Below, in pieces: positions 15,846 through 23,550 of a DNA stretch of 33,304 nt; positions within the stretch are counted from its first letter, which is position 1, and each line of letters begins with the position of its first letter. The translations under genes were made by a program, and so were the position numbers. The stretch is taken from contig JAUYET010000046.1 of the NCBI GenBank assembly GCA_030691265.1, positions 1 through 33,304 of the forward strand. The letters are read 5' to 3'. Origin of the DNA: Pseudomonadota bacterium. Its GTDB lineage: Bacteria > Pseudomonadota > Gammaproteobacteria > Burkholderiales > Thiobacillaceae. Under the pieces are notes generated by a model. That model searched no databases and had not been told where the DNA came from. It saw nothing but the letters and a program-made list of their open reading frames with translations.

Positions 15846-17309
15846 TTAAATGATTTCCCCATGCCAGCCCAAGGGCGACAAACCATGCGCCAGCGCACCG
15901 GTCCGCAAGGTGTTGAGGAAATCCGCCGGGCCGGCGGCGTAGATGTCGGCGCGGACCAGACTGGGGTGATGCGCAAGGATGAAATCGACCACCACGGCGG
16001 CGCCGGACACGGCCGGCATCGGCTGATAAACGAAATCATCGAGGGCATCGGTCCAGGTACGGCAGAGGTTGTCCTGATAATGGCCCAGCCCGTGCCCGAC
16101 GTCATCGGCGGCCCAGTAAAGGTAGATGGCTTCGGCGATTTCCAGCGACATGGCGTGCTGAACCAGGCTCTTGATCGGTGCGAAACCGTCTTCCCAGGCG
16201 ACGAATAACACCGGGCGGCGCGAATCCAGTTTCATCACGAAATTGCCGTGCGGGCCGGAAACCCGCACGGGCTCTTCCTTGCGCAGGCTGTCGAACACCT
16301 TGCGCGAGAAGCCGCGATTGTCGCGCCGCACATGCACTTCGATGTGGCGGTCCTCGCATGGACAACTGGCCACGTAGTACTCGCCCTCGGTGTCATCGAT
16401 CGCAAGCGTGACGTGCTGGCCGGCCAGAAAGCGCAAACGCTGGCTGCGCGGTGCGGTGAGATGCAACGCCGCCACCTCCTCGTTGAGGATTTCGACCGCC
16501 TTCACCTTGGCGGTGATTTCCTGTTCGGGAATGTCGTGCGTCCCCGTCACCGTCGCCTCGATAACCACGTCGGTGACGGCTGTGTAGGAACACAGCAGGA
16601 AGGTTCCGTTGGCCTTTTCCGACTCCTTGATGACGAAATCGTGCGGATGCACTTTTTTCACCTGGCCGGAAACCAGGCGCGCCTTGCAATCGCCGCAATT
16701 GCCGTTGCTGCAACCGTAATTGAGCGGAATACCGGCGCGCAGCGCGGCTTCCAGCAGGGTGTCGTTACCTTCCACGAAAAATTCGTGGCCGGAAGGTTGC
16801 ACGGTGACTTGAACGGACATGATGCGCATCACGCTTTCCTGGGCCAGCAAGGCTTCGGCTCGCGCGGCGTCAGCGGGCGCCGCATCGATCTCGCGTTTGA
16901 GCCAGTGTTTGAGTCCGACCACGGCATTCAGCGTCGCCGAGCCGCCGGTATCCGCCACATCGCCGAGTTTGTCGTCGAGAAACCGCAGCACCTCGTTGTA
17001 ATGCAACAACAGGGTTTTCGCGGCGGCAAATTCCTTGCCCAATTCGAGCAGACGTTCCGCCAGAACCTCCTTGTCCGGCAGCGCGCGTTCGTAAACCCGC
17101 TTGCCGAAGGCCTTTTCCTTGATTTCCTGCACGCGGCGAAATTCGCCGTCATCCTCCCAGGTCACATCGGGGAAAACGCGCAGGAGTTCGTTCATATCGA
17201 CCATGCCATCGAAGGTCGATAACTCGCCGTGATGGACCATGCGTTGAATTTCGGCCCGCGGCTGGCCAACCAGGCGGGCGACTCGGGACAAAGGGAGATA
17301 GTGCGACAT
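15846..17309 (-). CDS. [2Fe-2S]/FAD oxidoreductase with N-terminal helix-turn-helix-like domain
   Basis: About 487 residues, with three parts. Residues ~1-50 (LPLSRVARLVGQPRAEIQRMVHH..ELLRVFPDV) resemble a MerR/excisionase-like helix-turn-helix; a helical linker runs to ~165. A plant-type [2Fe-2S] ferredoxin domain follows with C-x4-C-x2-C (GCSNGNCGDC) and a distal Cys in LLCSY. Then comes a ferredoxin-NADP-reductase-like FAD/NAD module (FLAGQHVTL, YYVASCP, GPHGNFV, FAPIKSL). Similar betaproteobacterial proteins are often labelled CDP-6-deoxy-delta-3,4-glucoseen reductase-like; the real substrate is unknown. The NAD motif usually GTGFAP reads EDGFAP. The start is uncertain: 17309, 17318 and 17336 are all ATG; GGAGG lies only 2 bases before 17336. 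Divergent from recJ. Confidence 0.85.
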   Translation of the reverse strand: MSHYLPLSRVARLVGQPRAEIQRMVHHGELSTFDGMVDMNELLRVFPDVTWEDDGEFRRVQEIKEKAFGKRVYERALPDKEVLAERLLELGKEFAAAKTLLLHYNEVLRFLDDKLGDVADTGGSATLNAVVGLKHWLKREIDAAPADAARAEALLAQESVMRIMSVQVTVQPSGHEFFVEGNDTLLEAALRAGIPLNYGCSNGNCGDCKARLVSGQVKKVHPHDFVIKESEKANGTFLLCSYTAVTDVVIEATVTGTHDIPEQEITAKVKAVEILNEEVAALHLTAPRSQRLRFLAGQHVTLAIDDTEGEYYVASCPCEDRHIEVHVRRDNRGFSRKVFDSLRKEEPVRVSGPHGNFVMKLDSRRPVLFVAWEDGFAPIKSLVQHAMSLEIAEAIYLYWAADDVGHGLGHYQDNLCRTWTDALDDFVYQPMPAVSGAAVVVDFILAHHPSLVRADIYAAGPADFLNTLRTGALAHGLSPLGWHGEII

Positions 17310-17368
17310 GGGCTGCATGGTAGCCGCCGAATTCATCGCCTCCAAACAGCGGCCTGTAATATTCGGAC

Positions 17369-19081
17369 ATGCTGAATCTCCAAGTTCGCCCCTGCCCCGA
17401 AATCGCGCTGCGCAGCATGCAATCTGCCGGCATCCCTCCCCTCCTCGCCCGTCTTTACGCGGCACGCGGGGTCAGCAGTCCAGATCAATTGAAAACCAGA
17501 TTGATCGAATTGCTGCCCTACACCCACATGAAAAATATCGCAGCGGCCGCACAGCGCCTGGCCGACGCGATTGCGCGCGGCGAGCAACTGTTGATCGTCG
17601 GCGATTACGATGCCGATGGCGCCACCGCCAGCGCCGTCGCCATGACCGGCCTGGCCGCGCTGGGCGCCAAGGTCGGCTACCTGGTGCCGAATCGCTTCGA
17701 GTACGGCTACGGGTTATCGCCGGAAATCGTGGCTCTGGCGGCCGCGGGTAAACACGGTAAACCTGACTTGCTGATTACCGTCGATAACGGCATCGCCGCC
17801 CATGCCGGCGTCGAAGCGGCGCGTCAGTTGGGCATCGACGTGCTGGTCACCGACCACCACCTGCCCGGCGACACGTTGCCGGATGCGCTGATCGTCAATC
17901 CCAACCAGCCCGGCTGCGCCTTCCCGAGCAAACATCTGGCCGGCGTCGGCGTGATGTTCTACGTGCTCTTGGCTTTGCGCGCCGAGTTGCTCAAACGTGG
18001 CGTCTTCAACGAGCAGACCAAACCCAATCTGGGCGAATTGCTCGATCTGGTCGCGCTCGGCACCGTCGCCGACGTGGTAAAGCTCGATGCAAACAATCGT
18101 CTGCTGGTCGCGCAAGGCCTGAAACGGATGCGGGAAGGTAAAGCGCGGCCGGGCATCCAGGCGCTGTTCGCGGCGGCCATGAAGAAGGCGGAAACAGCCG
18201 GCGCCGAAGATCTGGGCTTCGTCGTCGGCCCGCGTCTGAATGCCGCCGGGCGTCTGGCCGACATGACCGTCGGCATCGAATGCCTGCTCGCCGAGGACAT
18301 GGCGCATGCGCTGCCGTTGGCGCGCGAACTGGATCAGCTCAACCGCGCCCGGCGCGAGATCGAAGCCGATATGCAGGATCAGGCGCTGGCGTTGCTCGAC
18401 GGCATCCAGGTCGCCGACGGGGCCAGCCTGACGCTGTTCGATCCGGCCTGGCATCAAGGCGTGGTCGGTCTGCTGGCGTCACGCTTGAAGGAGCGCCATC
18501 ACCGCCCGACCATCATCTTCGCCGATGGCGGCGATGGCCTGCTCAAAGGTTCCGGCCGCGCCATTCCCGGCCTGCATCTGCGCGATGCGCTGGATGCGGT
18601 GGACCGGCGCGCGCCCGGGCTGATCCTCAAATTCGGCGGCCATGCGGCGGCGGCCGGGCTGACCATCCGGCGTGAACATTTCAACGAATTCAGAGCGCTG
18701 TTTGAAGCGGTCGCGCAAGAAAGCCTGAGCGCCGCCGATCTCACCCGCGTCATCGAAACCGATGGTGAACTCAGCGCGGCGGAGTTCACCCTGGAAAACG
18801 CCCAGAGCCTGGCCGGCGCGGTCTGGGGCCAAGGCTTTCCGACCCCCTTGTTTCAAGCCGAATTCAACGTACAAAGCCAGCGCCTGGTGGGCGAAAAACA
18901 TCTGAAACTGCGTTTGAGCCAGCCCCTCACCGCGAAAGGCGGCATTCAGGCCGATGCCATCCTGTTCAATCAGGAGACGCCATTGCCGGAGCGGATTCAG
19001 GCGGTGTACCGGCTGGAAGTGAATGAGTGGAACGGCAGCCGCAATCTGCAACTCAACCTGGTCCACTGGGCCGGGCTGTGA
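17369..19081 (+). CDS. recJ: Single-stranded-DNA exonuclease RecJ
   Basis: A 570-residue 5'-3' ssDNA exonuclease acting in RecF-pathway recombination, mismatch repair and base excision repair. DHH-family motifs are in order: VGDYDADG (motif I, residues 77-84), TVDNGI, VTDHHLPGD (motif III), GPRLNAAGRL, and the DHHA1 motif GGHAAAAGL, then a C-terminal OB-like part. Length matches E. coli RecJ (577). The ATG is 59 bases from the divergent oxidoreductase start. Confidence 0.96.
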   Translation: MLNLQVRPCPEIALRSMQSAGIPPLLARLYAARGVSSPDQLKTRLIELLPYTHMKNIAAAAQRLADAIARGEQLLIVGDYDADGATASAVAMTGLAALGAKVGYLVPNRFEYGYGLSPEIVALAAAGKHGKPDLLITVDNGIAAHAGVEAARQLGIDVLVTDHHLPGDTLPDALIVNPNQPGCAFPSKHLAGVGVMFYVLLALRAELLKRGVFNEQTKPNLGELLDLVALGTVADVVKLDANNRLLVAQGLKRMREGKARPGIQALFAAAMKKAETAGAEDLGFVVGPRLNAAGRLADMTVGIECLLAEDMAHALPLARELDQLNRARREIEADMQDQALALLDGIQVADGASLTLFDPAWHQGVVGLLASRLKERHHRPTIIFADGGDGLLKGSGRAIPGLHLRDALDAVDRRAPGLILKFGGHAAAAGLTIRREHFNEFRALFEAVAQESLSAADLTRVIETDGELSAAEFTLENAQSLAGAVWGQGFPTPLFQAEFNVQSQRLVGEKHLKLRLSQPLTAKGGIQADAILFNQETPLPERIQAVYRLEVNEWNGSRNLQLNLVHWAGL

Positions 19082-19095
19082 ACTGAACCTGATCG

Positions 19096-19190
19096 GGCGG
19101 CGAACCCCCGCCGCGAGAAGGGTTGTCGGCAAAGGATTGCCGACCTACGAGGGGGGGCCGTAGTCGTAGGGCGGCAATCCCTTGCCGCCT
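19096..19190. repeat. R7 repeats after recJ
   Basis: First a copy of GGCGGCGAACCCCCGCCGCG with the GTCGGCAAAGGATTGCCGAC hairpin (19096-19148), then a second hairpin GGCGGCAATCCCTTGCCGCC (19166-19185 region). R7 recurs at 27245-27298 and 31266-31318. It probably forms the 3' end structure of the recJ mRNA. Confidence 0.8.
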
Positions 19191-19230
19191 CCACACTCAA
19201 ACTGCCTTTTGGGCTGGCGGCGCTTAACTG

Positions 19231-19462
19231 AGAGGCTGTGAAAAATTCAAATCCGACCATAAAACTAGCCGTCATTGATGAAGCTACTAGCCAATCGACT
19301 AAGCGAGCAAACAACGCTCGCCAAGTCGCTGGTTATCCCGCGCAGGCGGGAATCCAGGTTGTATATCTGATTGATTTAAAAGGCAGCTAGCCCTACGAAC
19401 TGGATTCCCGCCTGCGCGGGAATGACGGTTTTTCCGGGCTGCGGTAATTTTTCACAGGCTCT
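19231..19462. mobile_element. 232-bp MITE-like element, copy A
   Basis: Ends AGAGGCTGTGAAAAATT (19231-19247) and AATTTTTCACAGGCTCT (19446-19462) are inverted repeats, 16 of 17 matching. Inside are a 70-bp block (GTCATTGATGAAGC to GTCGCTGGTTATCC) and two inverted CCCGCGCAGGCGGGAATCCAG hairpins (R4). The block recurs at 26272-26342 and inverted at 31527-31600. A 50-codon frame (GTG 19238 to TAG 19390) spans it. No transposase is present, so it would need help in trans. With the R7 repeats, it explains the 486-base gene-free stretch 19082-19567. Confidence 0.7.
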
Positions 19463-19567
19463 GAGGCAGCTTGCTAATCAGGAAACAGAACGCACGAAAC
19501 CCGAATATTCCAGCAGCCTGTGCCGGGTTGATAATCACCGGCGCCCCAATCAGCAGGAGATTTCCCG

Positions 19568-20368
19568 TTGTCTTCCGAACCTCTCATCGAAATCAAGGAT
19601 TTGCGCTTTTCCTATGGCAATCGGGAAGTGCTCAAAGGCCTCAATCTCAGTATTCCGCAAGGCAAAGTGGTCGCCATATTGGGTTCCAGCGGCTGCGGTA
19701 AAACCACGCTGATGCGTTTGATCGGCGGCCAACTGCAACCCGCCGGCGGTCAGGTGAAAGTGGCGGGCGAAGTGGTGCATACGCTCGGCAACGACGACCT
19801 CTACAAACTGCGCCGCAAGATGGGCATGATGTTTCAGGCCGGCGGCCTGTTCAGCGACCTGTCGGTATTCGACAACGTCGCCTTCCCGATACGCGAACAC
19901 ACCGACCTGCCGGAAGCGATGATTCGCGACCTGGTGTTGATGAAACTGCACGCGGTAGGCCTGCGCGGCGCACAGCAATTGATGACCGGCGAACTCTCCG
20001 GCGGCATGCAGCGGCGCGTGGCCCTGGCGCGCGCGGTAGCGCTGGACCCGATGCTGACCATGTACGACGAACCGTTCGCCGGCCTCGACCCGATCTCGCT
20101 CGATGTCATCGCCAACATCATCCGGCGGCTGAGCGACGCCCTCGGGCTGACTTCCATCGTGGTGACTTACGACATCGCCGAATCGCTGAAGATCGTCGAT
20201 TACGCCTATTTCATCGACAACGGCGTCGTCGTCGCCGAAGGCCCGGCCAAGGAAATGCAGACATCAGACCATCCCTTCGTGCATCAATTCGTGCATGGCG
20301 AAGAAGACGGCCCGGTACGTTTCCATTACCCGGCGCGCGATCTGGCGGTGGACCTGGGGCTGGCTTGA
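19568..20368 (+). CDS. mlaF: MlaF-like phospholipid-transport ABC ATPase, without mlaEDCB
   Basis: A 266-residue ABC ATPase. Walker A GSSGCGKTT (39-47), the signature LSGGM (143-147, the MlaF variant of LSGGQ), Walker B TMYDEP, and the typical MlaF segments MMFQAGGLFSDLSVFDNVAFP and the C-terminal GPVRFHYPA. MlaFEDB moves phospholipids across the envelope to keep outer-membrane asymmetry. Two oddities: the H-loop reads VVTYDIAES, so Tyr201 (TAC, 20168-20170) sits where the switch histidine is expected; and no mlaE or mlaD follows, only a TA pair on the other strand. The start is TTG 19568, with AGGAGA 7 bases upstream. It may be a relic, or may serve a transporter encoded elsewhere. Confidence 0.88.
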   Translation: MSSEPLIEIKDLRFSYGNREVLKGLNLSIPQGKVVAILGSSGCGKTTLMRLIGGQLQPAGGQVKVAGEVVHTLGNDDLYKLRRKMGMMFQAGGLFSDLSVFDNVAFPIREHTDLPEAMIRDLVLMKLHAVGLRGAQQLMTGELSGGMQRRVALARAVALDPMLTMYDEPFAGLDPISLDVIANIIRRLSDALGLTSIVVTYDIAESLKIVDYAYFIDNGVVVAEGPAKEMQTSDHPFVHQFVHGEEDGPVRFHYPARDLAVDLGLA

Positions 20369-20390
20369 GCGTTCCTCGCGGCGTTGCCAG

Positions 20391-20804
20391 TCAGCCCATC
20401 TCGACCAGTTTGAAGCGTTTGCGTCCCGGCAAACGGTAAGTCTCGAAGTCGTTCCGATCCAGTGTCCATACCTGCGTGTAGCCGGTGGCGAGCGATGCGA
20501 CAACCAGAGAAGCATCCGCCAGGTCCATCGGACGATCCGCATAGCGTTCGATCCAATCGCTGGCGCGCACGATTTCATCGCGCCCTAGTGAAAAAATTTC
20601 CAGACCGCCGTTTGCTATCCATCGATAAAGCGGCAAGCTGGCCTCAACCGCGCCGACCAGATGGGAGAACTCGGTAAGCACCGCCCAAGTGGTCAGCAGC
20701 CGACCGCGATGGTTTTGCAGAAAGCCGGTGCAGGCGGCATGAAAATTGTCACGCCGAACCGCAAGCGCCACCAGCGGGCCGGTATCCACCAATAGCGCGC
20801 TCAT
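20391..20804 (-). CDS. PIN-domain toxin (VapC-like)
   Basis: A 137-residue PIN protein: Asp in LLVDTGPLVAL, Glu in VLTEFSHLV, Asp in PMDLADASLV and Asp in TLDRNDFETY give the four-acid ribonuclease site. Its ATG lies in an ATGA overlap with the stop of the ribbon-helix-helix antitoxin gene. Both members look intact. The gene is convergent with mlaF, 22 bases apart, in the place where other mla genes would be expected. Confidence 0.88.
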   Translation of the reverse strand: MSALLVDTGPLVALAVRRDNFHAACTGFLQNHRGRLLTTWAVLTEFSHLVGAVEASLPLYRWIANGGLEIFSLGRDEIVRASDWIERYADRPMDLADASLVVASLATGYTQVWTLDRNDFETYRLPGRKRFKLVEMG

Positions 20805-21058
20805 GAACGCGCATGCTTGGCGCGAATCGCCGCCCGGACGCGCGATTTGATGTCGCCCTCTTCCATGCCGGCCGCCTCGACACAGCCAATGAAGCCGGCT
20901 TCCAGCGCGCGCTCATAAGGACTTGCCTCAGCATGCACCGCACTCAATCGCTGCTCCAGCAACTCCACAATGACCTCGGATTTGCTGCGCTGGGTTTCGA
21001 CGCAATAAGCTGACAGCAACTGCTCAACGCGATCGGGTAAACGCACACTGGTTGTCAT
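20801..21058 (-). CDS. Ribbon-helix-helix (CopG/Arc-type) antitoxin
   Basis: An 85-residue protein. The N-terminal TTSVRLPDRVEQLLSAY..RSKSEVIVELLEQ is a ribbon-helix-helix DNA-binding fold; the C-terminal part would bind the PIN toxin. I chose ATG 21058 because the fold starts two residues later; the frame extends to 21289 only through an R2/R3 repeat region. A perfect 16-bp palindrome (21082-21097) lies 24 bases upstream and is the likely operator. Confidence 0.87.
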   Translation of the reverse strand: MTTSVRLPDRVEQLLSAYCVETQRSKSEVIVELLEQRLSAVHAEASPYERALEAGFIGCVEAAGMEEGDIKSRVRAAIRAKHARS

Positions 21059-21081
21059 GATGGGCCCCGAAAAATTTATCT

Positions 21082-21097
21082 GTATTAAGAGTAATAC
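21082..21097 (-). promoter_or_regulatory. Candidate operator of the RHH-PIN TA operon
   Basis: GTATTA-AGAG-TAATAC is a perfect inverted repeat with 6-bp arms in an AT-rich patch between the antitoxin start and the R2 repeat. It suits a dimeric ribbon-helix-helix repressor. Confidence 0.6.
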
Positions 21098-21158
21098 AAA
21101 AAACAAGCCGCCAAGCGGTGTTTTTCCAATCAACCTAAAAACCGCAGTTGAAGCGCTC

Positions 21159-21216
21159 GTAGGTGCGAATTTATTCGCACAATCATGGACTTCGGTGCGA
21201 ATAAATTCGCACCTAC
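21159..21216. repeat. R2 repeat core
   Basis: Full R2 core (GTAGGTGCGAATTTATTCGC to CACCTAC) with the left flank AACCTAAAAACCGCAGTTGA at 21133-21152, a diverged version of the terminal repeat at 1240-1256. Confidence 0.85.
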
Positions 21217-21221
21217 AGGTT

Positions 21222-21294
21222 GTAGGTTGGGCAAAGCGAAGCGTGCCCAACAGCGCGCCGGTTCGTTGGGCACGCTTCGCTTTGCCCAACCTAC
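21222..21294. repeat. Inverted pair of R3 repeats
   Basis: Two R3 copies face each other (21222-21251 and 21265-21294), 30 bases each with a 13-base spacer. They make one large palindrome, 22 bases downstream of the methyltransferase stop, and could end its transcript. Confidence 0.85.
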
Positions 21295-21316
21295 GTCACT
21301 GGCGGCAGCTTGCTGA

Positions 21317-22177
21317 TCAATAAGCGAAGCGCGGTTTCAGCTCTTCCAGATTCAGCTCCTGCAATATCGATTCCAGCCGTTCGCGTGCGTTCTTGCGGTG
21401 CTCTCCATGTTTGCGCGCGATGATCAGCTCGTTCTTCATCGAGTGCTCCCAGCCCACCAGCTCGGTCACGGTGACCTGATAGCCGTGCGATTCCAGCAGC
21501 AGGCAGCGAAATACATTGGTCAGGTGGCTGCCGAATTCGCGCGAGTGGATGGGGTGACGCCAGAGCTCGGAAAGCGGCGTTTTCGAGAATGAAGCGTTCT
21601 TGTTCTTACGCAGCACCGCTGCCACCTCAGCCTGACAACACGGCACGAGAACAATGAATTGAGCCTGCTTTTGCAGCGCAAAGCGGATCGCGTCATCGGT
21701 CGCGGTATTGCACGCATGCAGCGCGGTGACGACGTCGATCTTTGCCGGCAATGCGCTGGAACCGATCGCCTCTTCCACCGACAAATTGAGAAACGACATG
21801 CGCCCGAAGCCCAGACGCGCGGCCAGTTCCTGCGATTTCTCGACCAGTTCCTGACGGGTTTCGACGCCAAAAATATGGCCGCTGTCGTGGGCCTTGAAAA
21901 ACAGGTCATAAAGAATGAAACCGAGATAAGACTTGCCGGCGCCATGATCGGCCAGGGTCAGATCGCCGTTCGCGGCCATCACTTCTTCCAGCAGCGGTTC
22001 GATGAAGTGGAACAGGTGATAAACCTGCTTCAACTTGCGCCGGCTGTCCTGATTCAGCTTGCCCTCGCGGGTCAGAATATGCAGCTCCTGCAGCAGCTCG
22101 ATGGATTGGCCGGGCTTGATTTCCGGTGCTGCAACCAGGACCGCTTTGGAACCGCATTGGGCTTGTCTATCCGCCAT
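21317..22177 (-). CDS. SAM-dependent methyltransferase of the Methyltransf_32 type
   Basis: A 286-residue protein. A Rossmann methyltransferase core is visible: motif I LADHGAGKSYLGFILYDLF, the acidic strand end FGVETRQEL, then VVTALHACNTATDDAI and VLVPCCQAE. The HACxxATD and PCC motifs are those of the Methyltransf_32 family (GSTCD-related), whose substrates are mostly unknown. GAGGTAA lies 4 bases before ATG 22177, supporting the start. Single gene, divergent from the small charged-protein gene at 22271. Confidence 0.8.
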   Translation of the reverse strand: MADRQAQCGSKAVLVAAPEIKPGQSIELLQELHILTREGKLNQDSRRKLKQVYHLFHFIEPLLEEVMAANGDLTLADHGAGKSYLGFILYDLFFKAHDSGHIFGVETRQELVEKSQELAARLGFGRMSFLNLSVEEAIGSSALPAKIDVVTALHACNTATDDAIRFALQKQAQFIVLVPCCQAEVAAVLRKNKNASFSKTPLSELWRHPIHSREFGSHLTNVFRCLLLESHGYQVTVTELVGWEHSMKNELIIARKHGEHRKNARERLESILQELNLEELKPRFAY

Positions 22178-22270
22178 GATTACCTCAATAAATCGTTGCG
22201 CCTGAGTCGGCCCGGATGCTTATGGGGTACGCTACCCCCCTAATTCACACGCCCCAGGAGCGGATCGCAC

Positions 22271-22450
22271 ATGGCAAAACCCAACTACGCATTCGAAAAA
22301 CGCCAGAAGGAACTGGCAAAAAAACAAAAGAAACAGGAAAAGCTACAGCAGCGTAAAGCTTCCGACAGCCATGAAACCGATCCGGAATCAGCGGCAGAAG
22401 TCAGCCTGGATGATGCGACCGCCCTGCCGGCAGCACCGGAATCCAACTGA
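22271..22450 (+). CDS. Small charged conserved protein (MAKPNYxFEKRQKELAKK type)
   Basis: A 59-residue protein. The first 30 residues are lysine- and glutamine-rich (MAKPNYAFEKRQKELAKKQK, then KQEKLQQRK) and the rest is acidic and alanine-rich, giving a polar charge split. I have seen this N-terminus in short uncharacterised proteobacterial proteins. AGGAG is 10 bases upstream. No function can be given; the sequence looks like a disordered or nucleic-acid-binding adaptor. Confidence 0.75.
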   Translation: MAKPNYAFEKRQKELAKKQKKQEKLQQRKASDSHETDPESAAEVSLDDATALPAAPESN

Positions 22451-22480
22451 CCCATCAGTCGAACATCTGGCAGCCGACCC

Positions 22481-22581
22481 AGGATGCGGTTACCGAAGGG
22501 TAGGGGCTTCATCAGAGGAACGAACCGCATCATCTACGGTAGCAATGGTCGATGCGGTTCGCTGCACTCACCACATCCTAC
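22481..22581. repeat. R5 palindromic repeat
   Basis: Contains GGTTACCGAAGGGTAGGGGC and CTTCATCAGAGGAACGAACCG, then GATGCGGTTCGC and CACCACATCCTAC. Other copies lie at 26415-26519 (inverted), 28229-28330 (inverted) and 32547-32653. It lies between the convergent small gene and the DUF1415 gene. Confidence 0.8.
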
Positions 22582-22584
22582 AAC

Positions 22585-23151
22585 TCAATCCGCCGACTCC
22601 TTGCCTGGCGGCTTCGAAAGCCCCAAAGCGCGCCAGCCGGCAAGCCCCAGGCGATTCAGGGTTTCGATATTGCGCTCGAAGATTTCTTCGGCATCCGGAA
22701 ACGACTCCACTGCACGGGCGATGCTCGCTTCCCGGATCAAATGCAGCGTCGGATACGGCGCCCGGTTGGTGTAGTTGCCGATGTCATCCGGCGCGGTATC
22801 GGCAAACTGAAACTGCGGATGAAAACTGGCCACCTGGATGACGCCTTCCAGCCCATGCTCCTCCACCGCAGCCTCGGCGATGATCGTGAAATCGTTGAAA
22901 TCGAGAAAATCCGGCAGCAAGGTCGGGTGTATCAACAACGTAGTGTCGATTTCAGCCGGATCGGTCGCCGCCAACAGATCCAGCTCCCGATCGAGATCTT
23001 CCAGAAACGCATCCAGATGCTTCGCCTCGCTGATCACAAAGCGCACCTGATCCTTCACATACACGGATTTCGCAAACGGGCACAGATTGAGCCCGATCAC
23101 CGCCTTCTCGACCCACTGCCGCATGGCGGCCAGCACATCTTCATTATTCAT
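22585..23151 (-). CDS. DUF1415 family protein
   Basis: A 188-residue protein of the DUF1415 family, common in proteobacteria and of unknown function. The family hallmark WVEKAVIGLNLCPFAKSVY is near the N-terminus (residues ~11-29), followed by TTLLIHPTLLPDFLDFNDF and a conserved IQVASFHPQFQFAD. I chose ATG 23151, which gives the usual family start. An ATG at 23181 would overlap the brnA end by 8 bases and is possible through coupling; neither has a clear ribosome site. Confidence 0.82.
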   Translation of the reverse strand: MNNEDVLAAMRQWVEKAVIGLNLCPFAKSVYVKDQVRFVISEAKHLDAFLEDLDRELDLLAATDPAEIDTTLLIHPTLLPDFLDFNDFTIIAEAAVEEHGLEGVIQVASFHPQFQFADTAPDDIGNYTNRAPYPTLHLIREASIARAVESFPDAEEIFERNIETLNRLGLAGWRALGLSKPPGKESAD

Positions 23152-23173
23152 CGTTGAATACACGTGGTTGTCT

Positions 23174-23467
23174 TCACGCATGATGAAGTTCCTGACGGAT
23201 CGTTTCACGCACCACATCGGCCAGCGTTTGTCCTTGGGCAACCTGGCTCAGTGCCTCATTCATCAAGGTCTGGTAGTTACCACCGGTTATTTCGGCGCGC
23301 GCCTTGAATACGGCCAGCGTGGCGTTATCCACCCGCATGGTGATGCGCGACTTGCCGCCGTGTTCGGCTTGCAGTTTTGCAAGAGCGGGCACTTGGGTGA
23401 CCGGCTTTGCATCGGTAAAGTCCATGTCGGCGTAGCGGTCGAACATCGGGTCAGAACTGTTGCTCAT
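23174..23467 (-). CDS. brnA: BrnA-type antitoxin
   Basis: A 97-residue antitoxin with DNA-binding part KSRITMRVDNATLAVFKARAEITGGNYQTLMNEAL, a ribbon-helix-helix typical of the BrnA/CopG family; the C-terminal REELHHA-like end is short. ACGGAG precedes ATG 23467. Its expected toxin gene brnT should lie just upstream; only a 24-codon remnant is found there (23464-23538), overlapping in ATGA. The antitoxin frame itself is intact. Confidence 0.8.
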   Translation of the reverse strand: MSNSSDPMFDRYADMDFTDAKPVTQVPALAKLQAEHGGKSRITMRVDNATLAVFKARAEITGGNYQTLMNEALSQVAQGQTLADVVRETIRQELHHA

Positions 23468-23538
23468 AGCGTCTCCGTTGCGGTTGGTTGGTTCAGCGGG
23501 TTGGCGGCAGCTTTCTCTGGGTCGAATTCAATCTCCAT
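23464..23538 (-). pseudogene. brnT toxin remnant
   Basis: ATG 23538 opens MEIEFDPEKAAAN, the usual BrnT N-terminus (BrnT starts M-x-IEFDPxKxxxN), but the frame then reads PLNQPTATETL and stops in the ATGA overlap with brnA. About 65 to 75 codons of toxin, including all of its catalytic region, appear to be deleted while start and stop junctions survive. The N-terminal match is short, so a chance likeness remains possible. Confidence 0.55.
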
Positions 23539-23550
23539 GCTGGTTAGTGT

